Assembly: GCA_030037645.1 (NCBI GenBank)
Contig: JASHQI010000282.1
Location: 1 to 64,000 of the forward strand
Length of the DNA: 64,000 nt
Origin: Xanthobacteraceae bacterium
GTDB taxonomy: Bacteria > Pseudomonadota > Alphaproteobacteria > Rhizobiales > Xanthobacteraceae
Direction of reading: 5' to 3'
In this document: positions 29,161-37,690 of the stretch, piece after piece
Position numbering within the stretch: the first letter of the stretch is position 1
How the letters are laid out: the number at the start of each line of letters is the position of its first letter
Position numbers and translations under genes: made by a program
The notes under the pieces: model-generated
Database searches by the model: none
The model's input: the letters and a program-made list of their open reading frames with translations, nothing else
Told to the model about the DNA's origin: nothing

Positions 29161-29181
29161 TCGTACGACTCTATCGTACGA
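29161..29181. terminator. Short hairpin between convergent genes
   Basis: TCGTACGA occurs at 29161-29168 and again at 29174-29181. The octamer is its own reverse complement, so the pair forms an 8-base stem with a 5-base loop over the stop of the LysR gene, just past the stop of the CoA-transferase gene. A termination role is a guess; there is no T run. Confidence 0.35.
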
Positions 29182-30043
29182 GCCACTCAAGAAGATCGTT
29201 CATGACGGATTGCTTCAAGGTGCTGGCCTTGTAAACGATAACCACTTGCTCAACGCCAAAACCCTTTCCGAGGTCGATCGCCCGGATGCTGTCCCTTTCA
29301 ATCTGTCCAAGACACAGAGAATGAACAATGGCCGGCCCTGATTCTCGTTTCACGAGATCGATAGCGGTGTGGCATGTCGGACATTCAAGGTAATTGATCG
29401 ACCCCTTCAGTTGTTGCGACTTTGCCACGCGCGCGCGGACGGTGGCGCTGCGCGGCGCAACGATCAGCCGATCCCTGATGGCACTCAAAGGGTTTGCCGG
29501 GTCCGGAAGGTCGTGCGGCTTGAAGATGATCGACATTGTCGAAGTCGCGACTATCCGAATCCGCACGCCTTTCGGGCGCTTGAGGAAGGCGCCGATACAG
29601 AAGTCAGCCTGTCCCTTCTGCAAAGCGGTCATGGCTTCGGTACCGCGATGAATCTTGACCGTCGTAGTGATCTTGGGATGGCGTGCCGAAAATGAATTGA
29701 TCTTGGGCATGAAGAGCCAGGCGTAATCGGCTCCCAGCGAAAGATTTACGTGACCGGAATGGCTTGCTCGTTCGTGCAACTTGGCAAGAGCCTTCTCGGC
29801 CATGTCCAACAGTTGCGCAGCATCGGCGGCGAACCGCTCGCCTTCCGGGGTAATGGTGAGTTTGCTTGGCGTGCGATGAAAGAGCTCGACCCCAACGACT
29901 TCTTCTAAACGCTTTATTTGCGTTGATATGGCGGATACCGTCAGATTGAGACGTGCGGCCGCCACCTGCAAGGTGCCGTGCCGAGCAACGATCTCGAATG
30001 CCCGCAGCTTGGAAAAATCCAGTTCATGCACTTTTGGCGGCAT
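29171..30043 (-). CDS. LysR-family transcriptional regulator
   Basis: A 290-residue LysR-type regulator. The N-terminal winged helix-turn-helix is clear: LRAFEIVARHGTLQVAAARLNLTVSAISTQIKRLEEVVGVELFHRT. The C-terminal effector domain (from about residue 90) begins GHVNLSLGADYAW. I chose the ATG at 30043 (MPPKVHELDF) over a TTG at 30052. It diverges from the binding-protein gene at 30266 across about 220 nt, the usual layout for a LysR protein and its target, so it probably controls that gene. The ligand is unknown. Confidence 0.9.
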   Translation of the reverse strand: MPPKVHELDFSKLRAFEIVARHGTLQVAAARLNLTVSAISTQIKRLEEVVGVELFHRTPSKLTITPEGERFAADAAQLLDMAEKALAKLHERASHSGHVNLSLGADYAWLFMPKINSFSARHPKITTTVKIHRGTEAMTALQKGQADFCIGAFLKRPKGVRIRIVATSTMSIIFKPHDLPDPANPLSAIRDRLIVAPRSATVRARVAKSQQLKGSINYLECPTCHTAIDLVKRESGPAIVHSLCLGQIERDSIRAIDLGKGFGVEQVVIVYKASTLKQSVMNDLLEWLVR

Positions 30044-30265
30044 CGATTGCAAACCTGGACCCGGCTTTGGAGGAGGTTAAAGGAAATTAGACCCGCATTC
30101 CAATTTATTCAATTGACGTAAATGGCCGTTGGCGTCACTTTCAGAGTCAACCCAAGGCGGGGCCTTGTGGTCGCACCGCTTGCCGGATCGTCGATTGGGG
30201 CGCTCGGGCGCGACCGTGATGCGGCCGGGCTTTGGATGTGGTCATCAACAATTCAGGAGAAAAAT

Positions 30266-31219
30266 ATGAAGACTTTGACGCTGGAAACGACCGCCCCGTT
30301 TCAGGGGTTGGCCGAACTCGTGGCCTACAACGAAGGCCTGTTCGCGAAAGAGGGCATCGAGATCAAATGGGCCGACCGTGAGAAGGGAGTCGACAAGACC
30401 CCTCAGCTCGATATGACCGACGTTACGGGCAAGGGCGTTAACCGCTTCGCCAGCCACGGCAAACTGCTCGAAGAGGGCAAAGCCGACCTCTACAACGCCT
30501 GCGAATGGGGCAACTACTGCCGCGTCGAGGGCACCAAGGTCAAAAGCCGCCAGATTGGCCGCCGCTCCATCGTGACCTTCGCGGCACTGGTGGTGCGTGG
30601 CGATTCGCCAGTGCAGACGCCGCAGCAATTTGCCGGCCGGCAGATCGGCGTACCATTCTTCTTCGGCACCCATTATCTGACGCTGCAGATGCTGGAAGGC
30701 TTTGTGCCGCGCGATCAGATCAAGCTCGGCCGCGTCCCTAATGGCTCGCCGTACCGTTTCAATCTGCTCATGACCGGCCAGATCGAGGCGACGACGCTGA
30801 CCGAGCCGTATATTTCGCTCGCCGAGAAAAAGGGCTGCCGCCTCGTCATATCGGCCTTCCATCACGGCACCGAGGTCGCGTCTGACCGGGTCGATGCCGA
30901 GACCTACAGCGCATTCAATCGCGCCGTGCGCGAAGCGGTGCGCCGCATCAACGTCAACAAGCGCGCCTATCTGCACTACTTCATCGACTATTACAAAGCG
31001 AAGGATCCGGAGATCTCTAGACTGACCATCGACGATTTGCGCGAAAGCCGCATCTACCTGGTCGATCCGGCGCCGATCCCGGCCGACGAATTGCAGCGCA
31101 CTTATGATTGGATGAGGAGCTGGGGCTTCCTTGATGAGACCCCGTCACCTCTCGACTTGGTCAATGCGAACGTGCAGCAGCACGGCTATGCCGGTTCGCG
31201 GCAGGCTGCCACTCACTAA
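30266..31219 (+). CDS. NMT1/THI5-like (SsuA-type) binding protein without signal peptide
   Basis: A 317-residue protein with the type-II periplasmic-binding fold used by ABC importers of sulfonates, pyrimidines and similar ligands: LAELVAYNEGLFAKEGIEIKW at the N-terminus and GRQIGVPFFFGTHYLTLQML in the second lobe. It starts at ATG 30266 behind CAGGAGA and goes straight into the first strand of the fold (MKTLTLETTAPF); no signal peptide is present in the translated start. The frame is open to 30122, but that extension is not a signal peptide either. No ABC permease or ATPase gene is adjacent. It could act in the cytoplasm as an enzyme or sensor, or the annotated start could be wrong. Confidence 0.75.
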   Translation: MKTLTLETTAPFQGLAELVAYNEGLFAKEGIEIKWADREKGVDKTPQLDMTDVTGKGVNRFASHGKLLEEGKADLYNACEWGNYCRVEGTKVKSRQIGRRSIVTFAALVVRGDSPVQTPQQFAGRQIGVPFFFGTHYLTLQMLEGFVPRDQIKLGRVPNGSPYRFNLLMTGQIEATTLTEPYISLAEKKGCRLVISAFHHGTEVASDRVDAETYSAFNRAVREAVRRINVNKRAYLHYFIDYYKAKDPEISRLTIDDLRESRIYLVDPAPIPADELQRTYDWMRSWGFLDETPSPLDLVNANVQQHGYAGSRQAATH

Positions 31220-31240
31220 CCAAATCGATGTCGTCGGCCC

Positions 31241-31270
31241 GGCGCCCGTCTGGAACTCCAGGCGGGCGCC
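31241..31270 (+). terminator. Hairpin after the NMT1-like gene
   Basis: GGCGCCCG pairs with CGGGCGCC, and inside it CTGGA pairs with TCCAG with one T-G pair, giving a nearly continuous 14-base stem with a very short loop; TGCCGTTT follows. It lies 21 nt past the stop. Confidence 0.6.
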
Positions 31271-31396
31271 TGCCGTTTCGGGAAAAGGCGTTCAGCCCCG
31301 AAGTGGTGGGAACGATGACAATCTCCTGCGAAGCAATCCAAATGAGCCGCCAGGGATTTGGATTGTCCTGTCCGCGATCTTGGTAATGACAGCCGC

Positions 31397-31852
31397 TCAC
31401 GGCTTGACGTAACTGTAACCCTGCTCCTCGAGTTGCATGATTCGCACCACGCCGGAGGGCACGATGGTTGCTTGTGGCACGATCGGAATGGGATGGCCCT
31501 CGCGCCTTTCCATGGCTTGTTTGGTGTTGTTGCAGGCGGAAAAAACAATGTTCGAAGGGAAACTGACCTCCTTCAGCTGCTTGATGCGGTCTTTGACCGG
31601 CGAGGTGTCTTGCCGCAGCATATTCAGCCCCGGTCCATAGGCGACGCTCTCAACGTCGACGTCTTCGTTCTTGCCGCGATAATAGTCGAGCACATTTCGT
31701 GCGTTATTGAGTGCAAGATTCATGATCGCTGGATCGTTCTGATCGACTTGGATCACGATGCGATGCGGCTTGCCAGTTTGCGCGGCCGCACCGGTGGCGG
31801 CCGTGAGGCTCGCGGCAATAGTAACCAACAACAATCGTAAAATCCGTGTCAT
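31397..31852 (-). CDS. Periplasmic DsrE-family protein
   Basis: A 151-residue protein starting at ATG 31852 (MTRILRLLLVTIAAS) with a clear signal peptide ending near GAAAQ. The mature part (HRIVIQVDQNDPAIMNLALNNARNVLDYY, then VESVAYGPGLNML and FSACNNTKQAM) fits the DsrE/DsrF-like fold seen in sulfur-relay and sulfur-oxidation clusters. A cysteine (FSACNN) sits at the position often used to carry sulfur in this fold, which is suggestive but not proven. It is the last gene of the soxXAKB operon, 57 nt after soxB, so a sulfur-related periplasmic role is likely. Confidence 0.75.
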   Translation of the reverse strand: MTRILRLLLVTIAASLTAATGAAAQTGKPHRIVIQVDQNDPAIMNLALNNARNVLDYYRGKNEDVDVESVAYGPGLNMLRQDTSPVKDRIKQLKEVSFPSNIVFSACNNTKQAMERREGHPIPIVPQATIVPSGVVRIMQLEEQGYSYVKP

Positions 31853-31909
31853 CGTGTTCTCATCCGTTAGGGCGAGGAAAAGAGCGGCTGTCAGGTGCAC
31901 CGTATCGCG

Positions 31910-33652
31910 TCAGCCATCCTCGGCGAGGCCGGGGTTATTGGCTACGCCTTTAAGAGCGACGCGATTGCGGCGTTTGAGCGTGACGATTACGCGATCGGCC
32001 AAATATTTGCCGACGACTGCGGTGACCGGTTTACCGGATTGCTGGTTGACCGAGGCCCAGCCGGCGACCCGATAGCTCTTGTCGACTTCGACCGGGCGGC
32101 CATCATCGAGCGTCATATCCGAAATCCGCTTTCCCATGACTTCGTTCGGCGCGCAGGCATAGTCCATGCCGCCGACGCGCACCATGTCGCCGCCCTGTTG
32201 GTAATACGGATCGGGATTGAACAGGTTGTCGGCCACGTCTTCCATGACCGCCTTGAGATCGCTGCCCTTCATGTCCTGCACGTAGGTCTCAGGATAAGTG
32301 ATCGCCATTTGCGCCATCAAATCGCTCTCCGTGATCGGCTGACCGCCAAGCAGCGTGGTGCCCCAGCGAAACCCTGGCGACAGCGCGATTTGCGCGTCCA
32401 ACTCCTGGCGTAGCGCGTCGCAGATCATCTGATCCGTCGGGCCGGTGAAATTGCCGCGCCGGTAGAGCAATTGTTCGGAAATCACTGTTTGCTTCGATGG
32501 GGCGTCACCAAGCGGCTCGCGATGGCGCGCGATGAGCGCCAGCATTTTGTCGTCCGGCTTGAGCAGATCCGCAAAGACGGGAACGAGGTGATAGCGAAAG
32601 TCCTCGATTGCGCTTTTGCCGACATCGAGATCGAGTACGGCAAGGAATTTTCCGTTCGATCCGGCATTGGTGACCACGGTCTTGCCGCCGGCATTGGCGA
32701 CCACGATCGGGTGCGGCACGGCGTCGTGGGTGTGGCCGCCAAGGATGACGTCGATGCCGGTGACACGACCGGCGAGCTTGAGGTCGACATCCATGCCGTT
32801 GTGCGACAGCAGCACGACGGCGTCGGCATGTTGCGCGCTGCGCAAATCATCGACGAGTTTCTGCAATTCTTGTTCGCGGATGCCGAAGGTCCAATCCGGC
32901 GTGAAGCGCTTCGGATGAGCGATCGGCACGTAGGGAAACGCCTGACCGACAACCGCAACGCGCCTGCCGCCAACGCCTTTAATACTCGCCGGCTTGAAAA
33001 CGCGGCCGGATGCCGGATCGAAGGCGGCTGCGTTGTTGAATGCAGCCTCATCTGTCAAAAAGACATTCTGGGCCAGAAATTCGCCTTTGAACTCTCTGAG
33101 ATTTTGCCGCAAACGCTGTTCGCCGTAGGTGAACTCCCAGTGTCCGGTCGAGAGCTCGATACCGAGACCATTGGCGGCCTCGACCATGTTCGCGCCAGCC
33201 GTCGCATTGGCCTGGCCGGTGCCCTGCCACATGTCGCCGCCGTCGAGCAAAAGCGAATTTCCTGGCCCGGCATCGCTGCGTAGCCGATCGATCAGTGTTT
33301 TCAGATGGGCAAAGCCACCCATACGACCGTAGCGATGTGCGGCTTCCTGAAAGTCGAGGAAGGTGAACGCGTGGGCGCTGCGGGTGCCGGGCGCGATACC
33401 GAAACGTTCCAGGAAGGTGCGGCCGACCAGATGTGGCGGTTGTCCGCGCATGGTGCCGACGCCAATATTGACGCTCGGCTCGCGAAAATACACCGGCTCA
33501 AGCTGGGCGTGCGTGTCGGTCAGATGCAGCACGCGGACGTTGCCGAAACGGCCGATGTCGTAAAGATCGTCGTCGGCCGCAAGCGCAACGCGCGGCATGA
33601 CGCCGGATGCCGCCGCCACGCCAAGCCATCGGATGAAATTGCGGCGATCCAA
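31910..33652 (-). CDS. soxB: SoxB, sulfate thioesterase of thiosulfate oxidation
   Basis: SoxB hydrolyses the terminal sulfonate from thiosulfonate bound to the SoxYZ carrier in the periplasm. The 580-residue protein has a Tat signal (DRRNFIRWLG) and the dinuclear metal-site motifs LHLTDTHAQ (Asp46, His48), DGGD (137-140), LSHNGMD (His284) and GGHTHD (305-310). The start is a TTG at 33652, supported by AGGAG six to seven bases upstream; the only nearby ATG frame hits a stop. It sits in the minus-strand order soxX-soxA-soxK-soxB-dsrE-like. A small hairpin (33673-33706) lies between soxK and soxB. No soxC or soxD is visible in the window. Confidence 0.95.
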   Translation of the reverse strand: MDRRNFIRWLGVAAASGVMPRVALAADDDLYDIGRFGNVRVLHLTDTHAQLEPVYFREPSVNIGVGTMRGQPPHLVGRTFLERFGIAPGTRSAHAFTFLDFQEAAHRYGRMGGFAHLKTLIDRLRSDAGPGNSLLLDGGDMWQGTGQANATAGANMVEAANGLGIELSTGHWEFTYGEQRLRQNLREFKGEFLAQNVFLTDEAAFNNAAAFDPASGRVFKPASIKGVGGRRVAVVGQAFPYVPIAHPKRFTPDWTFGIREQELQKLVDDLRSAQHADAVVLLSHNGMDVDLKLAGRVTGIDVILGGHTHDAVPHPIVVANAGGKTVVTNAGSNGKFLAVLDLDVGKSAIEDFRYHLVPVFADLLKPDDKMLALIARHREPLGDAPSKQTVISEQLLYRRGNFTGPTDQMICDALRQELDAQIALSPGFRWGTTLLGGQPITESDLMAQMAITYPETYVQDMKGSDLKAVMEDVADNLFNPDPYYQQGGDMVRVGGMDYACAPNEVMGKRISDMTLDDGRPVEVDKSYRVAGWASVNQQSGKPVTAVVGKYLADRVIVTLKRRNRVALKGVANNPGLAEDG

Positions 33653-33672
33653 CCGGAACTCCTAATCCGTCA

Positions 33673-33706
33673 TTCCGGGACGCGGCCGCAGTCTGTGGGC
33701 CCGGAA
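33673..33706. repeat. Inverted repeat TTCCGGG...CCCGGAA between soxK and soxB
   Basis: A 7-base perfect inverted repeat with a GC-rich loop, 20 nt upstream of the soxB start. It resembles widespread CATTCCGGG-type elements of Bradyrhizobium relatives (from memory). It might modulate expression between soxK and soxB. Confidence 0.35.
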
Positions 33707-33799
33707 GCAACAATCACGAAAGCTCAGGTTCGTGATATCGGTGTCATTACTACCACGATCGTGGTGACAAATGCGGCCGCCGTGGCTCCCGCATGACGA

Positions 33800-34114
33800 C
33801 TAATGAATAACCGCGGCACGCCAAGCGATTTCCTGCTCCCTCGCCTGCGCGATTGATGCCTTCGCCAACGCTTCGGCCTGTCTGGCATCGTCGACGGCGG
33901 TGTCGAAATCGCCGGCCGCCGCCGCTTTCTTTGCAGCGGTCAGTGTTTCTTCCGTGGTCGTCCATTGATTCTTGAGTGCGCCGGCGTCGTTCTCGGCCGC
34001 TTCTGCCGCATTCAAAGCCGCCTTGAAATCGGCGTTGGTGCTCGCCGCCGTGGCTGCAGTCGCTGCTACCAGCCAGATCAAACCCGTCATGGAAAACAGC
34101 AAGCGCAAACGCAT
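33800..34114 (-). CDS. soxK: SoxXA-binding protein (SoxK-like)
   Basis: A small periplasmic protein of 104 residues. It has a signal peptide (MRLRLLFSMTGLIWLVAATAA) followed by two alanine-rich amphipathic helices (AALNAAEAAENDAGALKNQW and LTAAKKAAAAGDFDTAVDDA) typical of the SoxXA-binding protein, which stabilises and stimulates SoxXA in some bacteria. I chose ATG 34114, which has GGAGAGGGAG directly upstream, over a GTG at 34132 that would overlap soxA. It lies 14 nt after the soxA stop. The assignment rests on the repeat pattern and neighbours, as the sequence is low complexity. Confidence 0.75.
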   Translation of the reverse strand: MRLRLLFSMTGLIWLVAATAATAASTNADFKAALNAAEAAENDAGALKNQWTTTEETLTAAKKAAAAGDFDTAVDDARQAEALAKASIAQAREQEIAWRAAVIH

Positions 34115-34128
34115 CTCCCTCTCCGGCG

Positions 34129-34971
34129 TCACGGTCGAGTACCGGGGCCGGCGATCGGCAGGCCGTTGCTCATGTAAGACAGATAATATTCGACATCGCG
34201 ATAAAGCTCGTCTTGGGGCGGGAGCGGCACGCCGCGCACTTGGCTATTGCAGGTGACAAACCGGCGGCTGATCGTACCCATGCCGTTCCATTCCGAGCGA
34301 TAAATCGGCATGGCGGCGAGAATGCCAAGTGCCGGGGCCAGCATCTCGGTGCGGATATGTTCGCCGGCGCTCTGCACATGACAACTCGCGCAAGAGAAAT
34401 TGAGCTGGCCGCGCCGCGTATAAAAATATTCCTCGCCCTTCTCGTAGGCTGCGAGCGCCCGCGGGTCGTTCGGGATTTTGATATCGAATGGTTTACCGCG
34501 CGAGGTGAAGGCCATGTAGGCCGTGAGCGAAGCCATCTCGTCCTTGACGTAGGAATAAGGCGCTTCGCCGTTGGCCTCGCGGCATTGGTTGAGCGCAAGT
34601 TCAAGCGTGATGACCTGGCCGCTTTTCTCATCGAAATACGGATAGTTCTGGCGGATGCCGATGCCCTTGTTGGGAAAGCAGTCGCCGTAAGTCTTGCCGT
34701 TCTTGAACGGCTTCGCGAACATCTGCTTGCCGCGATCTATTGCAAAATCGTAGGGGGGGAATTGATCGATCTCCAGCCACTGTTTGCGTAGGCCGGCATC
34801 CATCGAATAGGGACCGTTGACGAAATCGTTCAACGGCACGTTCGGAAACTTTTTCGTGAAGTAATCGCGGAACGCCTTGAAATCGGCCTGGGGGTTGACG
34901 GCGTCGGCTGCAGTAACGGGCCGGATCAAGGCGAAGACGAAGATCGCCATTAACGACATTGCGCGAAGCAT
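34129..34971 (-). CDS. soxA: SoxA, c-type cytochrome subunit of SoxXA
   Basis: Together with SoxX it links thiosulfate to the SoxY cysteine oxidatively. The 280-residue precursor has a signal peptide (to about residue 22), a single CXXCH haem motif CASCH (194-198) and the active-site Cys241 in VTCNSQVRG. In the N-terminal half the first haem motif found in diheme SoxA is absent; Cys98 and Cys130 are kept and probably form a disulfide. This is therefore the single-haem type. It lies 22 nt after soxX and 14 nt before soxK. Confidence 0.95.
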   Translation of the reverse strand: MLRAMSLMAIFVFALIRPVTAADAVNPQADFKAFRDYFTKKFPNVPLNDFVNGPYSMDAGLRKQWLEIDQFPPYDFAIDRGKQMFAKPFKNGKTYGDCFPNKGIGIRQNYPYFDEKSGQVITLELALNQCREANGEAPYSYVKDEMASLTAYMAFTSRGKPFDIKIPNDPRALAAYEKGEEYFYTRRGQLNFSCASCHVQSAGEHIRTEMLAPALGILAAMPIYRSEWNGMGTISRRFVTCNSQVRGVPLPPQDELYRDVEYYLSYMSNGLPIAGPGTRP

Positions 34972-34993
34972 CCGCGTCTTCTCCTGGGCCGCG

Positions 34994-35356
34994 CTATCGC
35001 GTGTAAAGAAAATCGATGATGGACTCGATTTCCTGTCTGGTCAAAATCAAGTTGCGTCCGAACGGCGGCATCACCGTAAGCGGATTTCGCTTGGTCTCGT
35101 CGAAGATGATGGCTGCCAATTGCTTGCGATCGGGGAATCGCTGTTTCATGTTGTTGAGTGCGGGGCCGACATTGCCGGGGGCGTCGCCGCCCGTGATGAC
35201 GTGACAGGTCAGGCAATTGCCCTTGCTGCGGTCGAACGCGAGTGCTTGGCCGGCTGGCGCCGGCGTTTGTGCCAGGGCGGCACTGATTGCGAAAACCGGC
35301 AAACCGACCGCGAGTGCAACCAGCCACAGCATTGCCTGGGCGGTTTTGCAATTCAT
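34994..35356 (-). CDS. soxX: SoxX, monohaem cytochrome c subunit of SoxXA
   Basis: A 120-residue periplasmic cytochrome: signal peptide MNCKTAQAMLWLVALAVG..., haem motif CLTCH (residues 48-52) and distal Met96 in VMPPFGRN. The frame is open to an ATG at 35398, but the signal peptide fits the ATG at 35356. It is the first gene of the sox operon. It accepts electrons from SoxA-bound chemistry and passes them to small cytochromes. Confidence 0.93.
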   Translation of the reverse strand: MNCKTAQAMLWLVALAVGLPVFAISAALAQTPAPAGQALAFDRSKGNCLTCHVITGGDAPGNVGPALNNMKQRFPDRKQLAAIIFDETKRNPLTVMPPFGRNLILTRQEIESIIDFLYTR

Positions 35357-35418
35357 CGCCGAGTCATAGGGGCCGTGGCCGCCGAGGGCAACAGACATTG
35401 CTGCCGCACGTCGTTAAT

Positions 35419-35859
35419 ATGAAAACGATGGTTTGGCGGAACAGAATTGGGATGCCGCTTGCGGCGGCGCTCATCGTCGGAAACCTGTCGACCGACGCCG
35501 CGGTCCATCGTGCGCTGGCGGAAGGTTCGCTCGCCACGGTGCACGAAATATATGCGACATTGCGTGCGTGCTGGGTCCCGCCTGAACAGGCGACGCAAGG
35601 CAGGGTCCAAGTAACCGTACGCTTGAGTTTCAAGCGTGACGGTGAGGTCCTCGGACGCCCACTGATCGTCTACGAGAACCCCGATATGTCCGATGCGGCA
35701 CGCCGGGCCGTGCAGGCGGCGGTTGCGTCGACATTACAGCGCTGTAACCCATTGCCATTAAGCGCCGCGCTCGGCGATATCATCGCCGGGCACCCGATCA
35801 ATGTCAGATTGGGCGAAGGCTGGCGGCACAAGGGTACGGCAAAAGGGCATTCACACTGA
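35419..35859 (+). CDS. TonB/TolA C-terminal-like secreted protein
   Basis: A 146-residue protein with an N-terminal hydrophobic segment (RIGMPLAAALIVGNL) and a domain that resembles the TonB/TolA C-terminal fold: CWVPPEQATQGRVQVTVRLSFKRDGEV followed by ARRAVQAAVASTLQRCNPLPL. It lacks a proline-rich spacer and an ExbB/ExbD-binding helix, so it is not a working TonB. Two cysteines (in RACWVP and QRCNPL) could pair. It starts at ATG 35419 and diverges from soxX across 62 nt, suggesting shared control. The function is unknown. Confidence 0.65.
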   Translation: MKTMVWRNRIGMPLAAALIVGNLSTDAAVHRALAEGSLATVHEIYATLRACWVPPEQATQGRVQVTVRLSFKRDGEVLGRPLIVYENPDMSDAARRAVQAAVASTLQRCNPLPLSAALGDIIAGHPINVRLGEGWRHKGTAKGHSH

Positions 35860-35929
35860 GTTGGATCGCCGCAGGTGCGCCCTTCGACCCCCCGATCGCA
35901 TTGTCGGCGCGGGCTCGGCTCGTTTCACC

Positions 35930-35955
35930 GAATTAATGTTTCAGAGAATTAATGT
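35930..35955 (+). promoter_or_regulatory. Tandem direct repeat upstream of htrA
   Basis: GAATTAATGT occurs at 35930-35939 and again at 35946-35955, a period of 16 bases, in an otherwise GC-rich gap 83 to 108 nt before the htrA start. Such a layout would suit a dimeric response regulator or activator. No regulator is identified. Confidence 0.35.
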
Positions 35956-36037
35956 CTTCTCCAGGACCTCGTAAGTCGGATTGCGCATTTCTATTGCGAA
36001 GGTCCGCTGGGCCGCTTCCATGGATGGAGAAATGATC

Positions 36038-37600
36038 ATGAATTCGAACAACAGATCGGAACAGACGCCACGTCGGTTTTTCACGGCCCGGCGCCTCGTC
36101 CTGTTGGCGTCGGTCGCCGGACTTGGCGCGGTCGTTCTACTCGCCGGCCCGGGCGGCTATAGGCCGAACTTGCCACCTTGGACGTCGTCCGCGAACGCAG
36201 CCGATTCCGTGAGCGGCTCGACGATGTCGCATCCCGCGGGCTTCGCCGACCTTGTCGCCAAAGTGAAACCCGCCGTCATCTCGGTCCGTGTGAAGATCCC
36301 CGCCTCGGACGAGCCGGCCTTTATGCAGCAGAACAGTGATAACGGGAACATCCCGTTCGAGCCAGGCTCGCCGCTCTACAAGTTTTTCCAGCAGTTTGGT
36401 CAGAACTTCGGCCAACAATTGCCGGGCAATTCGCAACAGCATGAGACGATCGTCGGCGAAGGGTCCGGCTTCTTCATTTCGCCCGATGGCTATGCGGTCA
36501 CCAACAACCATGTTGTCGATCACGCCAAATCCGTTCAAGTCACTACCGACAACGGCAAGATCTACACGGCTAAGGTGGTCGGCACCGATCCGAAAACCGA
36601 TCTGGCCGTCATCAAAGTCGACGGCAAGAACGATTTCCCCTATGTCAAGTTCGCCCAGAACACGCCGCAAGTTGGTGACTGGGTGATTGCCGTCGGCAAC
36701 CCATTCGGGCTTGGCGGCACCGTCACGGCGGGCATCGTTTCGGCTCGCGGCCGCGACATCGGCGCTGGGCCGTATGACGATTACATCCAGATCGATGCGC
36801 CGATCAATAAGGGCAATTCCGGCGGACCGGCGTTCGACGTCAATGGCAACGTGATCGGTGTCAATACCGCGATCTATTCGCCCTCCGGCGGTTCCGTCGG
36901 CATCGGCTTCGATATTCCGTCCGATACCGTGAGGACGGTCGTGGCGCAGCTCGAGAAAACCGGCCGCGTCACGCGCGGCTGGCTCGGCGTGCAGATCCAG
37001 CCGGTGACCGCGGGCATTGCCGATAGTCTGGGTTTGAAGAAGGCCGAAGGCGCCCTGGTCGACCAGCCCCAAGACGGTAGCCCTGCGGCCAAGGCTGGCA
37101 TCAAGTCGGGGGACGTCATCACGGCGGTCAACGGCGCGCCCGTGAAGGATGCCCGCGAACTCGCCCGCACCATCGGCACGATGGCGCCAGACAGCTCGGT
37201 CAAGCTCGACATTCTGCGCAATGGCCAAACCAAGACGGTGGATTTGACCCTGGGCACAATGCCGAATGATCAGCAGGTCGCCCAAGCCGATACGGAGCAT
37301 AGCCAGCAGACGACCGGCGTGCCGCATCTCGGTCTCACGGTCGCGCCCGCCAGCGATGTTTCCGGCGCAGGCGGCAGGGGCGTCGTGGTCACCGCAGTGG
37401 ATCCGGACGGACCGGCGGCCGAGCAGGGCTTCCAGACCGGCAACGTTATCCTCGATGTCGGCGGCAAGGCCGTGGCCAATGCCGGCGACGTGCGCAATGC
37501 GCTGACGGAGGCCAAAGCCCAAGGCAAGCATGAGATTCTTATGCGCGTGAAAATGGGCGATGCGACTAGATTCGTAGCGCTGCCCCTGGGCAAGGCCTAA
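36038..37600 (+). CDS. DegP/HtrA-family periplasmic serine protease
   Basis: A Do-like protease that degrades or refolds damaged envelope proteins. The 520-residue protein has an N-terminal hydrophobic anchor or signal (RRLVLLASVAGLGAVVLLAG), a trypsin-like domain with the triad His158 (TNNHVVD), Asp188 (KTDLAVIKV) and Ser261 (GNSGGPA), and two PDZ domains (about 310-395 and 420-515). ATG 36038 was chosen because GGAGA lies 10 nt upstream; ATGs at 36020 and 36032 are also possible. A strong terminator hairpin follows at 37640. It may protect the redox proteins encoded around it. Confidence 0.92.
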   Translation: MNSNNRSEQTPRRFFTARRLVLLASVAGLGAVVLLAGPGGYRPNLPPWTSSANAADSVSGSTMSHPAGFADLVAKVKPAVISVRVKIPASDEPAFMQQNSDNGNIPFEPGSPLYKFFQQFGQNFGQQLPGNSQQHETIVGEGSGFFISPDGYAVTNNHVVDHAKSVQVTTDNGKIYTAKVVGTDPKTDLAVIKVDGKNDFPYVKFAQNTPQVGDWVIAVGNPFGLGGTVTAGIVSARGRDIGAGPYDDYIQIDAPINKGNSGGPAFDVNGNVIGVNTAIYSPSGGSVGIGFDIPSDTVRTVVAQLEKTGRVTRGWLGVQIQPVTAGIADSLGLKKAEGALVDQPQDGSPAAKAGIKSGDVITAVNGAPVKDARELARTIGTMAPDSSVKLDILRNGQTKTVDLTLGTMPNDQQVAQADTEHSQQTTGVPHLGLTVAPASDVSGAGGRGVVVTAVDPDGPAAEQGFQTGNVILDVGGKAVANAGDVRNALTEAKAQGKHEILMRVKMGDATRFVALPLGKA

Positions 37601-37639
37601 GGCGCATCGCTTCCCGCCCCACAAAACGCGCTTTCAGTA

Positions 37640-37667
37640 GAGGACGGGTTTGCAAACACCCGTCCTC
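37640..37667. terminator. Bidirectional terminator after htrA
   Basis: GAGGACGGGT pairs perfectly with ACCCGTCCTC across an 8-base loop. It lies 39 nt past the htrA stop and just before the stop of the convergent gene at 37691. Confidence 0.7.
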
Positions 37668-37690
37668 ATTCGCATTGACTGATAGGGGTG

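Noticed and set aside
30122-30265. An N-terminal extension of the NMT1-like protein
   Set aside because: The extension is not a signal peptide, lacks a ribosome-binding site, and a good site (CAGGAGA) precedes the ATG at 30266.
36137-37624. A 495-codon open frame on the minus strand
   Set aside because: Antisense to the htrA gene, whose triad and PDZ domains are certain.
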